Below are positions 13,564-27,371 of a stretch of 64,000 nt of DNA, one piece after another; the first letter of the stretch is position 1, and each line of letters starts with the position of its first letter. The notes under the pieces were generated by a model. The model saw nothing but the letters and a program-made list of their open reading frames with translations. It did not search any database and was not told where the DNA came from. A program made the translations under genes and the position numbers. The stretch comes from Formicarius rufipectus. Lineage: Eukaryota; Chordata; Aves; Passeriformes; Formicariidae. Location of the stretch: NCBI GenBank assembly GCA_013399695.1, contig VXAU01003159.1, forward strand, positions 886,415-950,414. The letters are read 5' to 3'.

Positions 13564-14163
13564 CAGGAAGGGCAGTCAACAGATTTCCTAAAGATTAAAA
13601 AATAATTCAAATACTTTTTAATCATAAAATACATAACAGTCCTTGTACAGGCCTTAGAGGGAACAGAACAGCTCATAATACTGTCATTGAGCAATTTAAT
13701 TTTACCAATTCAATCCACCTCAGGAACAATTGGGAACTTCTGCACTACTTATGTCAAGTTCAGCCAAGACATGATTTTGGTACACTGGTAAAAAAAATAT
13801 TTTGAATAAGAAAATAATGAGATAGGTTTTTATTTACAGAGATAGTGTAGCATCACCTTCTGTGTCAGTAAGTCAATTGGCACACAAACTTCTCCCTTTC
13901 TGCAGGCTGTGGGAAGCTGGAAGGCAGCCTCTACTCATACCTATGCATCATTATCCTTCTTCCCTTCCCCCTTTCCTGCAGCACCCACAAGTCCCTCAAG
14001 GTTTCCACTTAATTTACTTCCATTGTGGCAAACACTACCACACACAGGACTAGAACCATGGGACAATATACCAGATTTGCAGTTCTTCTAAAGGAATTCC
14101 TTCCTATAATGCTTATCCACTGAGATTCAGCACTCAACGCAGGAATGACACAACTCTCCATAC

Positions 14164-14349
14164 CTTAAAAGCAGCACCTCCATGAATAACGGATTTGATG
14201 AAAATCCCAAGGTCAGCTCCGGTCTCTCGAGATTTGTTGCCTTTCAAGCTCACACCAAGTCCAGCAGAGCCAGAATCATTCAGAGGAATCTCAAAGGTCA
14301 GCTGCTCTGTGGTTTCTGGAGAAAAAATACTGCAGTTTGGCTCTCCTTT
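14164..14349 (-). CDS. PARD3B: PARD3B exon: PDZ2-PDZ3 linker and first half of PDZ3
   Basis: This 186-nt exon has 62 codons and phase 0 at both ends. It starts KGEPNCSIFSPETTEQ, a short linker, then LTFEIPLNDSGSAGLGVSLKG and NKSRETGADLGIFIKS, ending VIHGGAAFK. The PDZ3 binding loop is GLGV within the conserved NDSGSAGLGVS block. The acceptor TTTTCTCCAACAG is strong; the donor is AAG|GTATGG. The next exon continues with DGRL, as expected. In Par-3 proteins PDZ3 binds C-terminal motifs of partners such as PTEN and VE-cadherin (shown for PARD3; transfer to PARD3B is inference). A 13.6 kb intron separates it from the PDZ2 exons. Confidence 0.96.
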
Positions 14350-16447
14350 CTGTTGGAGAAAACAAGAACGAAAACGTAGGTGAAAAGACAACGTAAGTTA
14401 CATCCACAGGTTTGTAAGACAAGAAATAGTCTTCTTTTCCAGAAAGCTTGAAGAAGCAGCCTTACAACCAACAATGCATTTAGCTGACATTTTGTCACAA
14501 GATCTGGCTTAAAATGTTACTTTTAATGATACCTGGGAATATGCCTAAATAGAAGGTAAGATAGCTTAGTTCCACGTGATATAAAACTGATGTTGCAACA
14601 GAATACAGAAAAGGCATTTAAACAGAGCTGCATTAAAAATGTAAGCCATAAAACTCTCAACATCTTTACATGCAGCTCACAAACTGTAATGATAGTTGTA
14701 CTGTTAAATCCCATTCCCCTCTGAAAATTGAGTTTCATCCTTAAAAAATTATCCTCCCCTTAAACCTGTCTGCAGGGGAAAGCTGGTGTAACAAAAGTGA
14801 GGGTGAGAATTGAAAGCTCAGTAACTTATTCTACACTAACTCCCTTTGTACATACTTTTATTCCATAGAGGTTTGATTGTTCTTTTTTTTCTTTTTTTCC
14901 TCCCTTTCTTGTACAGGTTGATCCCAAGATTTTCCCTAGATTAGATTGCTGTTCACAAGACTGCCAAGTTAAGCATCCACAGCTATGGAAGATCAGAAAG
15001 AACTTTATTTTCCTGTACAAGGAATCTGCAGTTTTGTAGGGCTGTATGTTGTTAGGGAGGTGAAGGGGGGAGATGTGAGGTTGTTTTGTCTATTTTAAAG
15101 GAGGTTGGAATCATGAAATTAAACCAAATCAAACTCTTGCCCAAAATATTTATTCTGGCACACCTCAAGAAACAACTCAGGACAAGGAAACCTATTACAG
15201 AATACAGCATTCATGGAAGGTGTTAGTGGAAAAGATTTTATGCATCACATCCCATTTTATTCCACTCTTCCTTATCCATGTAACTCTAAGACAACTAATT
15301 AGCTTTTGCTTCTTGTAATTTGGACATTTTCTGTTCTTTGAAACAGTAGTGTTAAAAAATTAATAGGAAAAACCTAGGAAAAGGAAACACACAGACAATT
15401 AGAAGTTGAAAGATGACTGGGTGCTGCTTTCAAGGGTGTCAGCATCTTATGTTAAGTTGTCAAGTAGAGGCCTCATACAAGGAGAAGTGTAGTGGTTGGG
15501 CCAATAATCCTTTTACTAATGAGGGACTGTTTCCAGGGCCTAAGCTGCAGCACATACACTATCAATGCAATTGTCAGCAAAGGTGCCAGCAGCACAGATG
15601 TTTTCTCAGCAGCCAGAGTAGTCCCATGAATTCAGGTATCATGCTGCCTGATCAACAAGAAGTATGATCCCAGAAATAAGTGCAGAAATTAATATCAGTA
15701 ACCACTAAGTACATTTTCATTTATTTCAGGTGCCCTTTCACTGATGAGAAGCAACTGCTGGCTTAGAGAGGAATTGCATCAAGCAGAGAACTAGGACTAT
15801 CAATCTCCAACCCACATGCACCATGTTTAAATTTTTCCTGCAATGTAACTACATGATATTAAAGTCAATACAATTTGCCTAACTGCCATATATAAAAATG
15901 ACATAGCACTAACACTGGCAATTGCCTTGATACCAGCATTCATCTCCAGTACCTGTGTTACTCCTTTGCACTTCTGTCTTGGTTCACCAGATGTATAGAA
16001 TTCTCAGTTACAAATCTGCCACTTATTTCATAGCTTTGTATACAGACATCCTGAACATAATCTCCCAAAATCTATAAATTTGTAACAACTGCGAAAAATG
16101 CAGAATGATAATTTGTAAACACTCCTGCTCTGACTTCAGAAGAACTAGTGTAAGGAAACACTATTATTGGCCTTCTAACATAGACATTTTGCATTTAACT
16201 TTCTCAAGGTTTTAGAGGAAAGATTTTTCTGCCCAGTCTTTTGTTGTAGTTCTTGTGTGCTTCTTCCATTTCTATCCATGACATTTGCATCAGACTTGCC
16301 CCTTCTCTGTGAGGGGCTGTTATCACAGGACATAAGGGCTCCCAGTGCTCACACCTATCTTAACCAAAGCAGTCACAGGCTGCTCTAAAGTACTACCTTA
16401 ATGACTTGGACTTTCAAGGAAAAGATGGCCCACTATTTTTCGCAAGG

Positions 16448-16500
16448 AAAAAAAAAAAAGTTGTTTGTTTTTGTTTGGTTGGTTTGGTTTTTGTTAGGTT
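16448..16500. repeat. Poly-A followed by G/T-rich low-complexity tract
   Basis: A run of 12 or more A is followed by TTGTTTG and TTGGTT units for about 40 bases. It is the reverse-strand counterpart of the A/C tracts elsewhere in the window. Confidence 0.75.
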
Positions 16501-18660
16501 CTTTCTCAGGAGCATCTTCCTTGTTTCACTCTAAGCTCCAAGACGCAAATTAATTTCACACTGAAGACTTCATGCATTTAACACAACCTTGCAAAAAATC
16601 AAAGACAACAAGATCTGTACGTGTCCCTCAAACCAATACATGAAAATAAACCAGGCCGAGGAGTCTACTTGAATGTGAGTGAATTGCTCTAATCAACAGC
16701 ACTCACTTGTACTCTCACTGCTGTCTCTGCCTCACTCCTGGCACTGATGGCAAGGCCCCAGCTCTCCTGGCCATGCCCACGGCCATGGCAGTGTTGGGAG
16801 CAGTGGTGGCTGTAGGAGGCAGGACACCACCCCCTTCTCTGCAGCACAGGGACAGGCTCCCTTAGCAGCACTGTGCTCAGCTCTAGGTCTAAAGAAACAA
16901 GCTGGGGGGACATAACAATCACCTTCAAAACACCTTACAGTAGCACTTTCCCCCTCTTCCTTTGCAGGAAATTTTTGACATAAGAAATATCTTGCTGAAG
17001 TGACAAGGAAAGGAAGGAAACGTCGAGTCTCAAAAAACCCCTTTGCCCTCAAAATGTAGGGAAAAAATACTGACTAGGTGGCCACTAGAAGTCTCCACTA
17101 TAAACTCACTAAGATAATGTTATTACACACAGTTTTGCAGCACAACCTAGTCCAGTTTTAGATTCTGATGCAAATAAACTGCTAGAAGCAGTCATAAATA
17201 AAAGGAACAGAGTTGTTCAATGTTCTAAATTTCCAACTTCCTTTAACACAACTATGCCATGCATTAGCCCTTGCTTAGTAACCTATACCACATCACTATC
17301 TGCATGCTTGGATGTGTTCAGCAGGACACCAGACAAGTACAGTAAATTGTCGCCAATATTTAATTTTCTAGTTTTCCTCAGTATCCAACTTGGAAACTGT
17401 AACATTTCTCTACCATTTTCCTTGCTACAATTCTCTGCGAAACAGATAATTTCATCATATAAACCCCTAGTACATCTAATTTAAGGTGCTTTTACCTATT
17501 CCTATTACCTAGTCCTTCCCAAGTTTCTTGTTCAGTATAGTTAATCATCCCAAAAAATTTCTCTAAATATATTCAGCCTTATTCTAAGAATAAAAAAAAA
17601 AAACTGATTTAAAAATCATGTTGAAATTTGCCTAATAGCACTATCAAAACTTTGCTACCCATGCTTCAGGCTGAGTGGCAATTCAATGACTTCACAGGGA
17701 TGGGTAAGAGGAAAGGAGAGGCACATCTACAAGTCAGTGATAAATTCACTGTAAATAAACTCTGCCTTTAGTCTCTTGAAATTTTCAGCTGCTACTCTCT
17801 GTATGGCATCTGACAGCAAATGCCTGGTAGTCAGTCTGCAACATCAAGACTACAAGATTGAAAACATACTTGTGTGAGGATGTGAGGAGCAGCAGAAAGG
17901 AGGAAAAACAAAAGAGTAAAAAGGGGATGAACAAAACCTAGAATCTTGATTTCATCTTATACTTGCTAAATGGTTTCAAATTATTATCCTGATGATAATG
18001 CACTTCCCAAGCAATGCATTTTCACTGCTGACCAAAAAGAGCTCCAGTAACTCTTAAGTTAACAGCTCATCAATTAACTGCTTCATTTGGGCAACTAATT
18101 TAATGAATGATGGCCCCTGTTCCTAGAATATGCAGGTATGAATATTAAATGCTGATGGTGACTCACAGAACTGGATTCCCACTGCTTCTATTTCCCTGAC
18201 TTTGCTAAAACATTATCCCAAGACATCAATACTTTATAACAGAGCAACCACCAACAGCTGAATTATGGTCTGGTAAAGGAAATCCTCTCCAGTGCACTAA
18301 ACCTTGAATTCTATTAGAAATACTTCTTACCTCAAAATCATCCTAGAATCTGAATTCACTCAAACACAGAATGAATTAAATGAGCTGCAACACAAATATG
18401 TTTCCAGCCTGGGAAAAGATGTACACTTTAATGTTACGAATTACAGAGTCAACAACCACATCATGTATTTTCCATAACAAATGCATCATATTCCAGCCGT
18501 TCAGGAATTAAATGACAGTGTATAACTGAAGCTATTCCCTACTGCAGACAGAGGAAAGTAACTCAACGGCAGGAAATCTTCCCATAAATCAGTGTCCAGA
18601 TAGTCAAGTTATGAGTTCTCAAGATGGGTAGAGCTTTGAAGATGGCCTGGTCTGTACTTT

Positions 18661-19673
18661 TCACAGCATCACAGAATGGATGAGGTTGGAAGGGACCACT
18701 GTGGGTCATCTGGTCCAACCCTGCTGCCCAAGCAGGGTGATCCCAGAGCACATGGCACAGGACTGTGTCCAGATGGTTCTTGTGTATCTCCAGTGAGGGA
18801 GGCTCCACAACCTGGAATACTTCAGCCTGTGCTCATAAGAGAGGTGTTCCAGTCCCTTAAGCATCTTAACTGGACCTACTCCAGGAGCTCCATGTCTCCT
18901 TTGTACCAAGGAGCCAGAACTGGACCTACAGCACTCCAGATGTGACCTCACTGGTGCTGAGTAGAGGGGCCGGATCACTTCCCTCAACCTGCTGGAAATG
19001 CTCCTCCTAATGCACCCCAGGATACCACTGGCTATCCAGGCCAGAAGGACTCACTGCTGGGTCATGAACAGCTTGTTGCCCACCAGGACCCCCAAGTCCT
19101 TCTCCACAGAGCTGCTTTCCAGCAGGTTGGTCCCCAGCCTGTGCTGGTGCCTGGGGTTATTCCTCCCCATGTGCACGACCCTGCACTTGGCTTTGTTGAA
19201 CTTCAGACAGGTCTTCTCTGCCCATCCCTCCAACCTCTCAAAGTCCCTCTGAAGGGCTGCACAGCTCTCTGGGGTCTAAGCCACTCCTCCCAGCTTTGTG
19301 TCACCAGTGAACTTGCTGAGGAGGCATCTGTCCCCTTATCGACCTCACTGATGATTATGTTAAGCAATACTGGGCCCAGTATTGACCCCTGGGGGACATG
19401 CTAGTGACAGACCTCCAACTAGACCCCGTGCCACTGATTATGACCCTCTGGGATCTGCACTTCAGCCAGTGCTCACTCCACCTCACTGTCCACTCATCCA
19501 GTCCCCACTTCTTGCATTTGCCTGTGAGACAGTGTTGAAAGCCTGCCGAAGTGGAGGCAGACAACGTCCCTCATCCATCCAGGTATTTGCTTCACTGTAA
19601 AAGGCAAGCAGGTTGGTCAAGCTTGATTTACCTTCAGTGAATCCACACTGACTACTCCTGATAGCCCTTCCTG
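18661..19673 (-). mobile_element. 5'-truncated, degenerate CR1 LINE (reverse transcriptase 3' half)
   Basis: On the minus strand, frames broken by stops and frameshifts encode successive pieces of CR1 reverse transcriptase. In order these are GFTEGKSSLTNLLAFY (from about 19650), GLDEWTVRWSEHWL and SQRVIISGTGSSWR (about 19400-19500), KAKCRVVHMGRNNPRHQ with SSSVEKDLGVLVGNKL (19051-19200), VIRPLYSAPVRSHLE and MLKGLEHLSYE (about 18860-18980), and SLEIHKNHLDTVLC (about 18780). The 3' end has the CR1 hallmark of octamer-like ATTCTGTG near 18665-18675. At the catalytic box the minus strand reads FTGD where active elements have FADD, and stop codons interrupt it. The element is therefore dead. It inserted in the same orientation as PARD3B. 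Confidence 0.95.
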
Positions 19674-19674
19674 T

Positions 19675-19738
19675 TAAAAACAAACCAAACCAAAAGAAAC
19701 ACCTCACAACGAAGAAAAAACCCCAACACAAAACCACA
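19675..19738. repeat. A/C-rich tract abutting the CR1 5' truncation
   Basis: About 60 bases of AAACC and AACAC units start directly where recognisable CR1 sequence stops. The tract may be flanking low-complexity DNA that CR1 landed beside, or filler formed at the truncated end. Confidence 0.7.
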
Positions 19739-22700
19739 GCACACTCAACACTTCAAGAATCACTCACTCAGTCCTTGCCATTGTTTGTTTAGTCCTTGTT
19801 GGGCAGCTCCTTCCTTTAGCTTTGCTAAACCTCAGCCTGTCAGCTTTCAATGGCTTCCACAGCTGCAGCAGACAGGCACATCTCTGTTCCCAGTTCTCTC
19901 TGCAGCCTGGTAGTGTTTGTTCCCTAATATTTTTAAGAGTCTGTCAGCCCCAGCTTCTGGTCAAAAGCTTCCTCCTGGTTCCACCATCCAGCATTCTAGG
20001 GAGTTCTTGACTTCTCTCAGTTGCTTGGGGAAGACAACCTCTCTCTCCTGGATCAGAGGGCAGCACACAGAAGTTGTCTAAGAGGCAATCCTTCTGCTTA
20101 CTGTCCAGACTCAGTGGTTAAACACAAGAGCAAACAACCAAACAGAAACTGTCCCTCATAAGGGAAAGTAGGACAAGAATGTTTTAATCTACCTATACAC
20201 CTTCATGGAACTTCAGCAAAATCAATTCTGACATTTACCGAATCACCAGAAACCAGACAGAAAAGTTCAGAAGAGTTGACATGAAGGTGAGAGAATATGC
20301 AGTTTGCCAGATTTGAGAGCAAAGGCCTGATAACATAGTACTAAATAACATCCAGCAGTGCAGACTAAAAACCTATATCCAAGGATTTGATTCATTTATC
20401 TTCTGCCAATTATTTTAATTTTTAGAAGCATATCTACACCTCAGGTTTCTGAATTCTCAATCAAAAGGCTATAATAAAGGTTTCTTAAAAACAACTAAAA
20501 TTTTACTGATCTCACCAATAAACTCTCAGTAGTTTAAAGATAAAGAACATACTTTTAGCCTTCTCCTACTCCCACAACACACAAAAACTGCTCTCCAGTA
20601 CAATCAGAACTGTAACCTTTAAAAAAAAAGTACTACGCATTTTATACTTCCCCTTTCTCCTTGGTCCATGGTTATATCCACACAACACTGTGTTAACCCT
20701 CTGTCTACCATGGGACACCACTTTCAGTTAATCCTTTTATTTAATCTTACAACGCCTGTTCTCATTGACTATGGCATTTTTAATCTGTGGATTTATGATA
20801 ATCTAATGCTAATCTCTCAGTGGAGAGGTTGCCTTATTTATCCTTATTGTTCTTTTGCCAAAAGAGAAGCTTACAAAAAAAATTAGCTCTCACTTAAGGC
20901 AGGAAGGAAATAGCATTTGTTTAACACAACAAGAGACCTTTCAGTACCTGTCGTGTGCCCTTGACCAACACACTATTATGGCCTCTCAATATGCTGGCTG
21001 CCCCTTGCCTGGCTGCTCATTTCTGATAAGGGATGTCAACTCCCTGGGGTGCCATTCAGAGCTGAGAGCAAAAGGCAAAAGACCCATGAGGGTTATTTTC
21101 AAAGGTTTATGAAGGAAATAAGACATTTGCATGCTTTTGCAATTGCTTTCTCAAAAAAATATTTAAATTGTGGCACGAGGTAACTAATATTAGCAGAAAA
21201 GCCTGAAAGAAGATACCCCCTTATTTGCACTATGTTCTATATTCTTTCAATATAGAGCTTAGCCACAATTATGAAATACTTTGCTGACAGTTCAGTCATT
21301 CGCTCACTAAAAAATCTACACTGTATTTTGCAACAGATATACTGTAATGTTCTTGAAAGTAATACTCAAAGGTAATACACTGCTGTAATCTTGTCACAAT
21401 CCAGTAAATAACTGAAGTCATTGCTGCATGTATTCATCTTTAGCATTTCTGACAGATGCTTTCATATAGGCTTCTTTAAAATCATCTGTATTCCATACTG
21501 CAATAAAAACAAAATGGTCACTATTTGCCACTAAATGACACACCCTGCTAAGACAAAAAAGCCAATAGCAAATCCATAGAGATGTATTAGACTGCACTTG
21601 GACACTTTAAACATTAACACAGTACACTACAAATTTGTGCCACATTAGATAGAATGGGTTTGGTTTCAATTGTGTAGACCCTATGGAATTATCACCTCGA
21701 AAACTGACACAACTAGATCCAGCTCTTTACCCAAGGCAGACAAAGTGCATTTCCGAGTTTATTATTTGATGTCTCCGGACACATCAGAAATGGAGATTCT
21801 CTGGTTTGCTTGACAAGCCAATTTGAGAACCCTCAGCAGGTTTTACCCAAGGAAATGGTTTGGTCTTGCAAAAGTTTTGCATTTGCAATTTGGTGTGCAC
21901 TGCTCTTCAACTTCTAAAAATGCAGTCTCACTTAACCTATTAAGTGGAAACAGAGGGACAGCAATTAACTAGTTCAGTCCTCAGCCAAGGTAAGTGTCAC
22001 TGTGAAAACACCCATTTGTGGCTCACCTATGGGGCTGGCCATGTGCTCAGGCACCCTGCTGAGCTGGAGCCTTATGCAGTTAATATACCTTGGCACTTAG
22101 ATCTGAAAATCTTATCACACATGAAGATGGAAGACCGCATGGTATTTTCAGGGTGAATTTAGGATTGCTGCTACTGTGTAATTTCAGAATATATTCTGGG
22201 CAAACTGGTCAGATCACGGTGATGTGCAAACCCAACTCTTTACTCATTTTACTGTTACTGTTTTAAAGGGATGGTAAACAAGCAGTGTGTAATTCTTTTA
22301 TGTCTACTTCAAACACCACAGGCATACGTTTTACGTTAAGTCAGCCTTGGAAAACAGTTTTTAGAGATTCTAAGGCAGAAAGACTTTTGGAAATGTTCAT
22401 ACAGTATATGGAATAAGTCTGGTGACCCTTGTAAATGGCAAGGCATTATAGTTGCCAACAAGATTTAGAAAACGCCCAAATACTTTGGTTTTATTACATG
22501 CAAATACTGTAGAACTGGATAAATGCATATAAAATATATGAAAACTCAATTTCTGTTAAGAGCTGTATTTTATGGGACTCTATTCTGATGTATACATACT
22601 TATGACTTCATAGATTAAAGTGGGCTGCCAGACAATTTTGGGCAACCTCAGAACCAAGACTGATGCTATCATGTAAACAGTTTTCATTTCACAGTGTTAT

Positions 22701-25700
22701 GAGGTAGGGCCCTAAACTTAGGAGTTTTGGGCAGTAAGCCTATAAGCAAATATATTATCTCATGGTACAAGTGATATTACGCTTTTCTCTCCTTACTTGT
22801 ATCCACTCTAACTTTTTCTTTACCAGTAGGCAGAGCGCCATCAGAGGTTTTTGCAAGCAATGACTGCTATAATCTGGTCTTTCTGACCATCCTCTTAAGG
22901 TTCCTCATATTTGTTGGGAAATAGGAAGAGTGGGACCTGAAAGACAAATGGTTGCTGGATCATAACACTTTGATTGGCTTGACGGGGAAAGCAATAGGTA
23001 GACCAGTTCTAATAAGGTCTCTGTGGCCTCTAAAAGGCTGACAACTGCTGTCACATGGAAAATTCCATCTGCAGTGCTGGAAGCTATAAGGGCACTTCCT
23101 TGCATATGAGAGCTCAAAAAAGAGTCATTTTTTACAGCTAAATGAATTACTCAAGCAATTTATTCCCGTTTGATAAATCAGCAAGTCCCACCAAAACCCA
23201 GGACAAAGGGATACTTTGTGCCACACCTGCTTTTTCCTGCACGTTCCTTCTTACCAGTGATCTCTCACTGACTTTTGTAAAGACCAGAGTAACTAAACAA
23301 CAAACCTTAGTGCACAGTTTCTAGTACTCTAAGTCATACTGAACAAGCAACCATCTTTTGAAACATAATGAAAGCAGAAAACCTTTATGGGCTGCACTAC
23401 ATGATGTTTTCTCTCCAAAAATATACATTCGTACAGACACAACCTACACTCACTTTTCAACTAATCTAGAAAAAGAGAAACTACAGGTGCAGAAATACCC
23501 TTTCCTTCAAAATATTTTAGGAAAACCCCTAGGATTTTTAAAAATATACACTATTTATAAAGTTATTCACAATATCCTTCACTTCATTACACAGAACAAT
23601 TCAAGAACTCCACCTTGTGCATGCTATGAAATTCCAATACATATTACTTTTTTCCTGACTCAATTCATCTCGCTTTGAATAAAGATAACACAACAGAGAA
23701 TTGATACTTGCTGGAATCCCTTTCTGACTGAAATTATTTGTCCATTTCCAGACAATTGAGAACTGGAATCATGGTTTTGACCTACAAAAACAGGTGGAAA
23801 AATAGTTAAGTCTAAGCTGTAATTTCACCTATTATTTCCTGCACAAAAAGGCAAGCAACAATTAAAAGGAAGTAATAGAAATTAAGCTTTGAATATTAAA
23901 AGAGGCCAATTGGTTTTCCTTCAGGCATATAAGTTCAAGGTAGTAGAAGGAATTAACTAGGAGAAGACTAAAACATAAAAGCTAATCACATAGTAAGTAG
24001 GAAAAAAATGCTTAATCAAACTTGCCACTCATCCTGCTTCCTTCTATCCTGCACAGTAGCTGCATTAAAAAAAGACTTAAAGACCAATGCTACATTCAAC
24101 ACGTTGTTCATTTAGCTTTTGCTCCCTTTCACCCTCCATTCTTCAGGGATCAGTGAATATGCCAAGAAACCACAGAAAACAGTGATTACAGTTGAAACCA
24201 CAAAGTCAAAGAAATCCTTAAAACAAGCAATAAAGCATATGCAAAACTTACACTGTATGTGTACTAACTTCCAGAAAAATTTTTGGTGCTGCACTATTTC
24301 TGGCAATTGCAGACCAGTCACATTCCTCCACTTATGTGCATCACACAGAATAAAGGATTGCAAAGGGACACGGCACAGAATGGGTTACACCAGAACTGTT
24401 CTCATTCAAGTAGCTTTCCTTGTTTTACCAATCCAAGGAAAAAGAAAGAGAAGGGGGAGTAAGTGATCTTTATACCATTATTAAAAGAAATAGCACCTTC
24501 AGATCACACATTTTCCCTAGAGAAAAACATGATACAAGAAATACACATGATCAAAACACTGTATTTTCAAAACACAACAGAATGATAGCCACAGTTTGAT
24601 GTGCATACCATTTACTTGGAGAAAAGCTGGAAAATCGAAACCTGTTCAGTTAAGCCAGTTTCTCTCTGTAATATTCACCATCCTTTGGAAAACAGTGTTA
24701 CACAGTTTAAAAACCAGATGCACCTTAAACAATGCACTAATCACCAGCCACTCTGTAGACTGTAATAATTAAGTGAATCAAGATCTTCCCCGAGGTTTTG
24801 GAATCAGGCTCCTTACTTAACTGCTACATTGTCAACAGCTGGCATGAATTACTGGGAACATTTGGCTAACTGGATAATAAGGAGGACAGCCTGTGGTTGG
24901 TCCAAACACTATTTTACGGATCTGCTTCAATACATATAAAAAAAAAAAATCTCATTACAATCTCCTTTTTCCTTTTTTTAAAGGACTAACCACCCTACAA
25001 AGATTGAGCCTTCCATTTTATTCCCTGGTTATGTGCAACGTAACTGTGTAACCCTCAGATGTTGCATAGACTAGTGTAACCAAAGCCCCGCTCCCTATAA
25101 TTTAATAATGCCTGTTTGCAAAACTGATTCATCCTCACCCATATCATATCCCTGCTGCTGTGGCAGAAGTGTACTATTCTGAATATACTTTTCTACCTGC
25201 CAGCAATTCATAAGTACAGATCACTGTAACAAAACCCCCAAATTCTGCTCCCATCTATCCTGCAGAAGAGAAAATATTCGTGAGACCAAGCATAGCTTTA
25301 TTAAAGGTAAAGTCAAATTATAGTATGACAGACCCATGCAACCAAATGCCACCCCCTGTGACTCTGTTACATTATTTGCTCTGTGCCCACGCAGCTATCA
25401 AATTCTCTCCAGAAAACCAGTTCTAGTGGAGCAATATGCTCAAAAGTGGTTTCGTGCAGTCTCTGGTGGGTCCAACTTCCAGAGGCATCTTTGCCACAGG
25501 AAGCCACATGTGGGGAGCAGTCACATTTCCTAGGTGGTCCTTCTCCTTTTCCTCTCAACAGGTAATAGGGAATCTAGAGAAAACACCTCAGATTACAGTT
25601 CCTGGAGAACTGCTCAAAGCAAGAGCGAGTCTGATATAAAGCAATTACCCTGTTATTGCCAAGCATTAACAAAATCCCCAAGTATCCAGGTAAATTCTGC

Positions 25701-27361
25701 ATGCATGTTACACAGTCAGAGCATTCAGTTACAGCTGACCTTGAAAAACATTGGATTATCCACTGCCTTTCCTTCCAAAAACAAACATTTGAAGTGCTGG
25801 CATTTTTCTCCTCTTTGATGAAAACAGTACCGTAACTTTTGAGGTAGCAGAGGATTAGTCCAATGTAATATCTTGGCTAAAGCTAAAACCAAACAAAAAA
25901 AGCTAAACCAATTTTAATTTTTTTTTTAAATCTTTGCTGAGACTATTCTCAGACATCTCATGAATTTTAACAAGCATCATGTTAGCATCAACATCTGGTA
26001 GCTTAGTAGTATGGTAACACACTTTGCCTGTGAGCTACCAGACGCTGCTGAAGGGCTTTTTAATTCAGAAGGGCTGGGTCCATAAATTTATCTAATGTAT
26101 TTCAGTAATTCACATTTGTATTATGTTGAACTTGAGTGGGATAACAAGAAACACTGAGCAGTATTAGAATTCACATATCATCACTGGGAGAGCGAGGGCC
26201 ATCACTTGTGCATCATTCTTTCACAGAGAAAGCAATCTAAGTGAAGGTCAAGCCAGAAGGATAAATGTGGCTACTTTCTGGACTTCAATCATGCCAGTCA
26301 TAAGTAAATCACCTTTTGAAAGGTAGTTAATCCTTTCTGTAGAGACTAGAATTTAATAGTAGGCAATTGTGGTTGGTAAAAATTATAAATAGCTTTTAGA
26401 TTCTTCCAGTCTTTTATATCCACACACTATTACAGTGATTTCCAAGAGAATTTGTACTATGCCAATACAGAATAGTGTATAATGTTGAGAGGAGAGGGAA
26501 AAGAAGAATATACACTTTTTTTTAGAAGTACATTTTCAAAGTAATGTGCTTTATAACTTAAAATAAACTCACAAAAAACCCTTGTTGATGGGTGGCCTTT
26601 TCAAAAAATAAGATCTTATTTAGAGGAGCTCGTGCAAGAAAAGAAATCCCCAATAGAATAGATAATTGAGTAGTTTAAGACTCAGAAATTTCCTTCTGAT
26701 CCACACAGACACTGCTCCACTAAACACAGTAATGCAATGACCAACTTTGGGACTTTGGTAATCACCAATAACAAATGCCCGAATTCAAGGGTAAAACCTG
26801 CCATTATACTTGTCAAAAATTACACAATAAAAAGGGAAAATTAAACCAGAAATAGCTTTGCCAGGACACCCTGTAGCTGCTCTACTAAAGGAAAAACTGT
26901 GCACCGGTGACACAAGAGAAAAGGCTCACAGGAGAGAATCTGAACTGCCCTCCAGCTTCCAACCTACCACGGGCAACCCTGACCTCAACATGGCCCAACT
27001 GGCTACACGGAAACAAGGGAGAAACCCTCAGGGATGTTTGGTGAGGAAACACATGGGGGGATTTCTGCAGAAGATCCTGACAACAGACTAAAGTCAAAGG
27101 AAAGGCAAGAAGGCAGCATCTTAAGGATGAAAGTGGTTTATGCTCTTTAGAAGAGATAAAATGAGACAAAAGGAGGAAATGCTGTCCTTCCCTTATCCTG
27201 AGAACTTCTTAATGAAAGGTCAAGTATAGCCATCAATCAAGATAAGGGAGAGGCAACCAAAGAGATGACCTTCTTTGAGGGGAAACAAGTATGTATCAGC
27301 ACTTTTACACTGATGCAGTCCTCCCCTCTGAGAGAAAAGAGAACAGTTTCATGCCAGTGTT

Positions 27362-27371
27362 AAAAAAAAAN
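27362..27371. other. Poly-A run ending in one unresolved base (N)
   Basis: Nine A residues are followed by a single N at 27371, the only ambiguous base I noticed in the window. It is intronic and does not touch an exon. Confidence 0.95.

Larger units (their letters stand above)
8355..14163 (-). other. PARD3B: PARD3B intron inside PDZ3 (5.8 kb)
   Basis: Donor AAG|GTATGG at the 14163 side and acceptor TTGCTTGTAG at the 8355 side. The intron splits PDZ3 between GGAAFK and DGRL. Its acceptor end has a T8A10 block on the plus strand at 8379-8396. It also has an A/C-rich tract at 8641-8695 and a 16-G run at 13548-13563. The longest plus-strand open frame of the window (about 177 codons, 10849-11382) lies here, but it has no recognisable domain and fits chance expectation. 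I found no transposon. Confidence 0.85.

Noticed and set aside
18676..19600. Several plus-strand open frames across this region
   Set aside because: They are antisense shadows of the CR1 reverse-transcriptase sequence.
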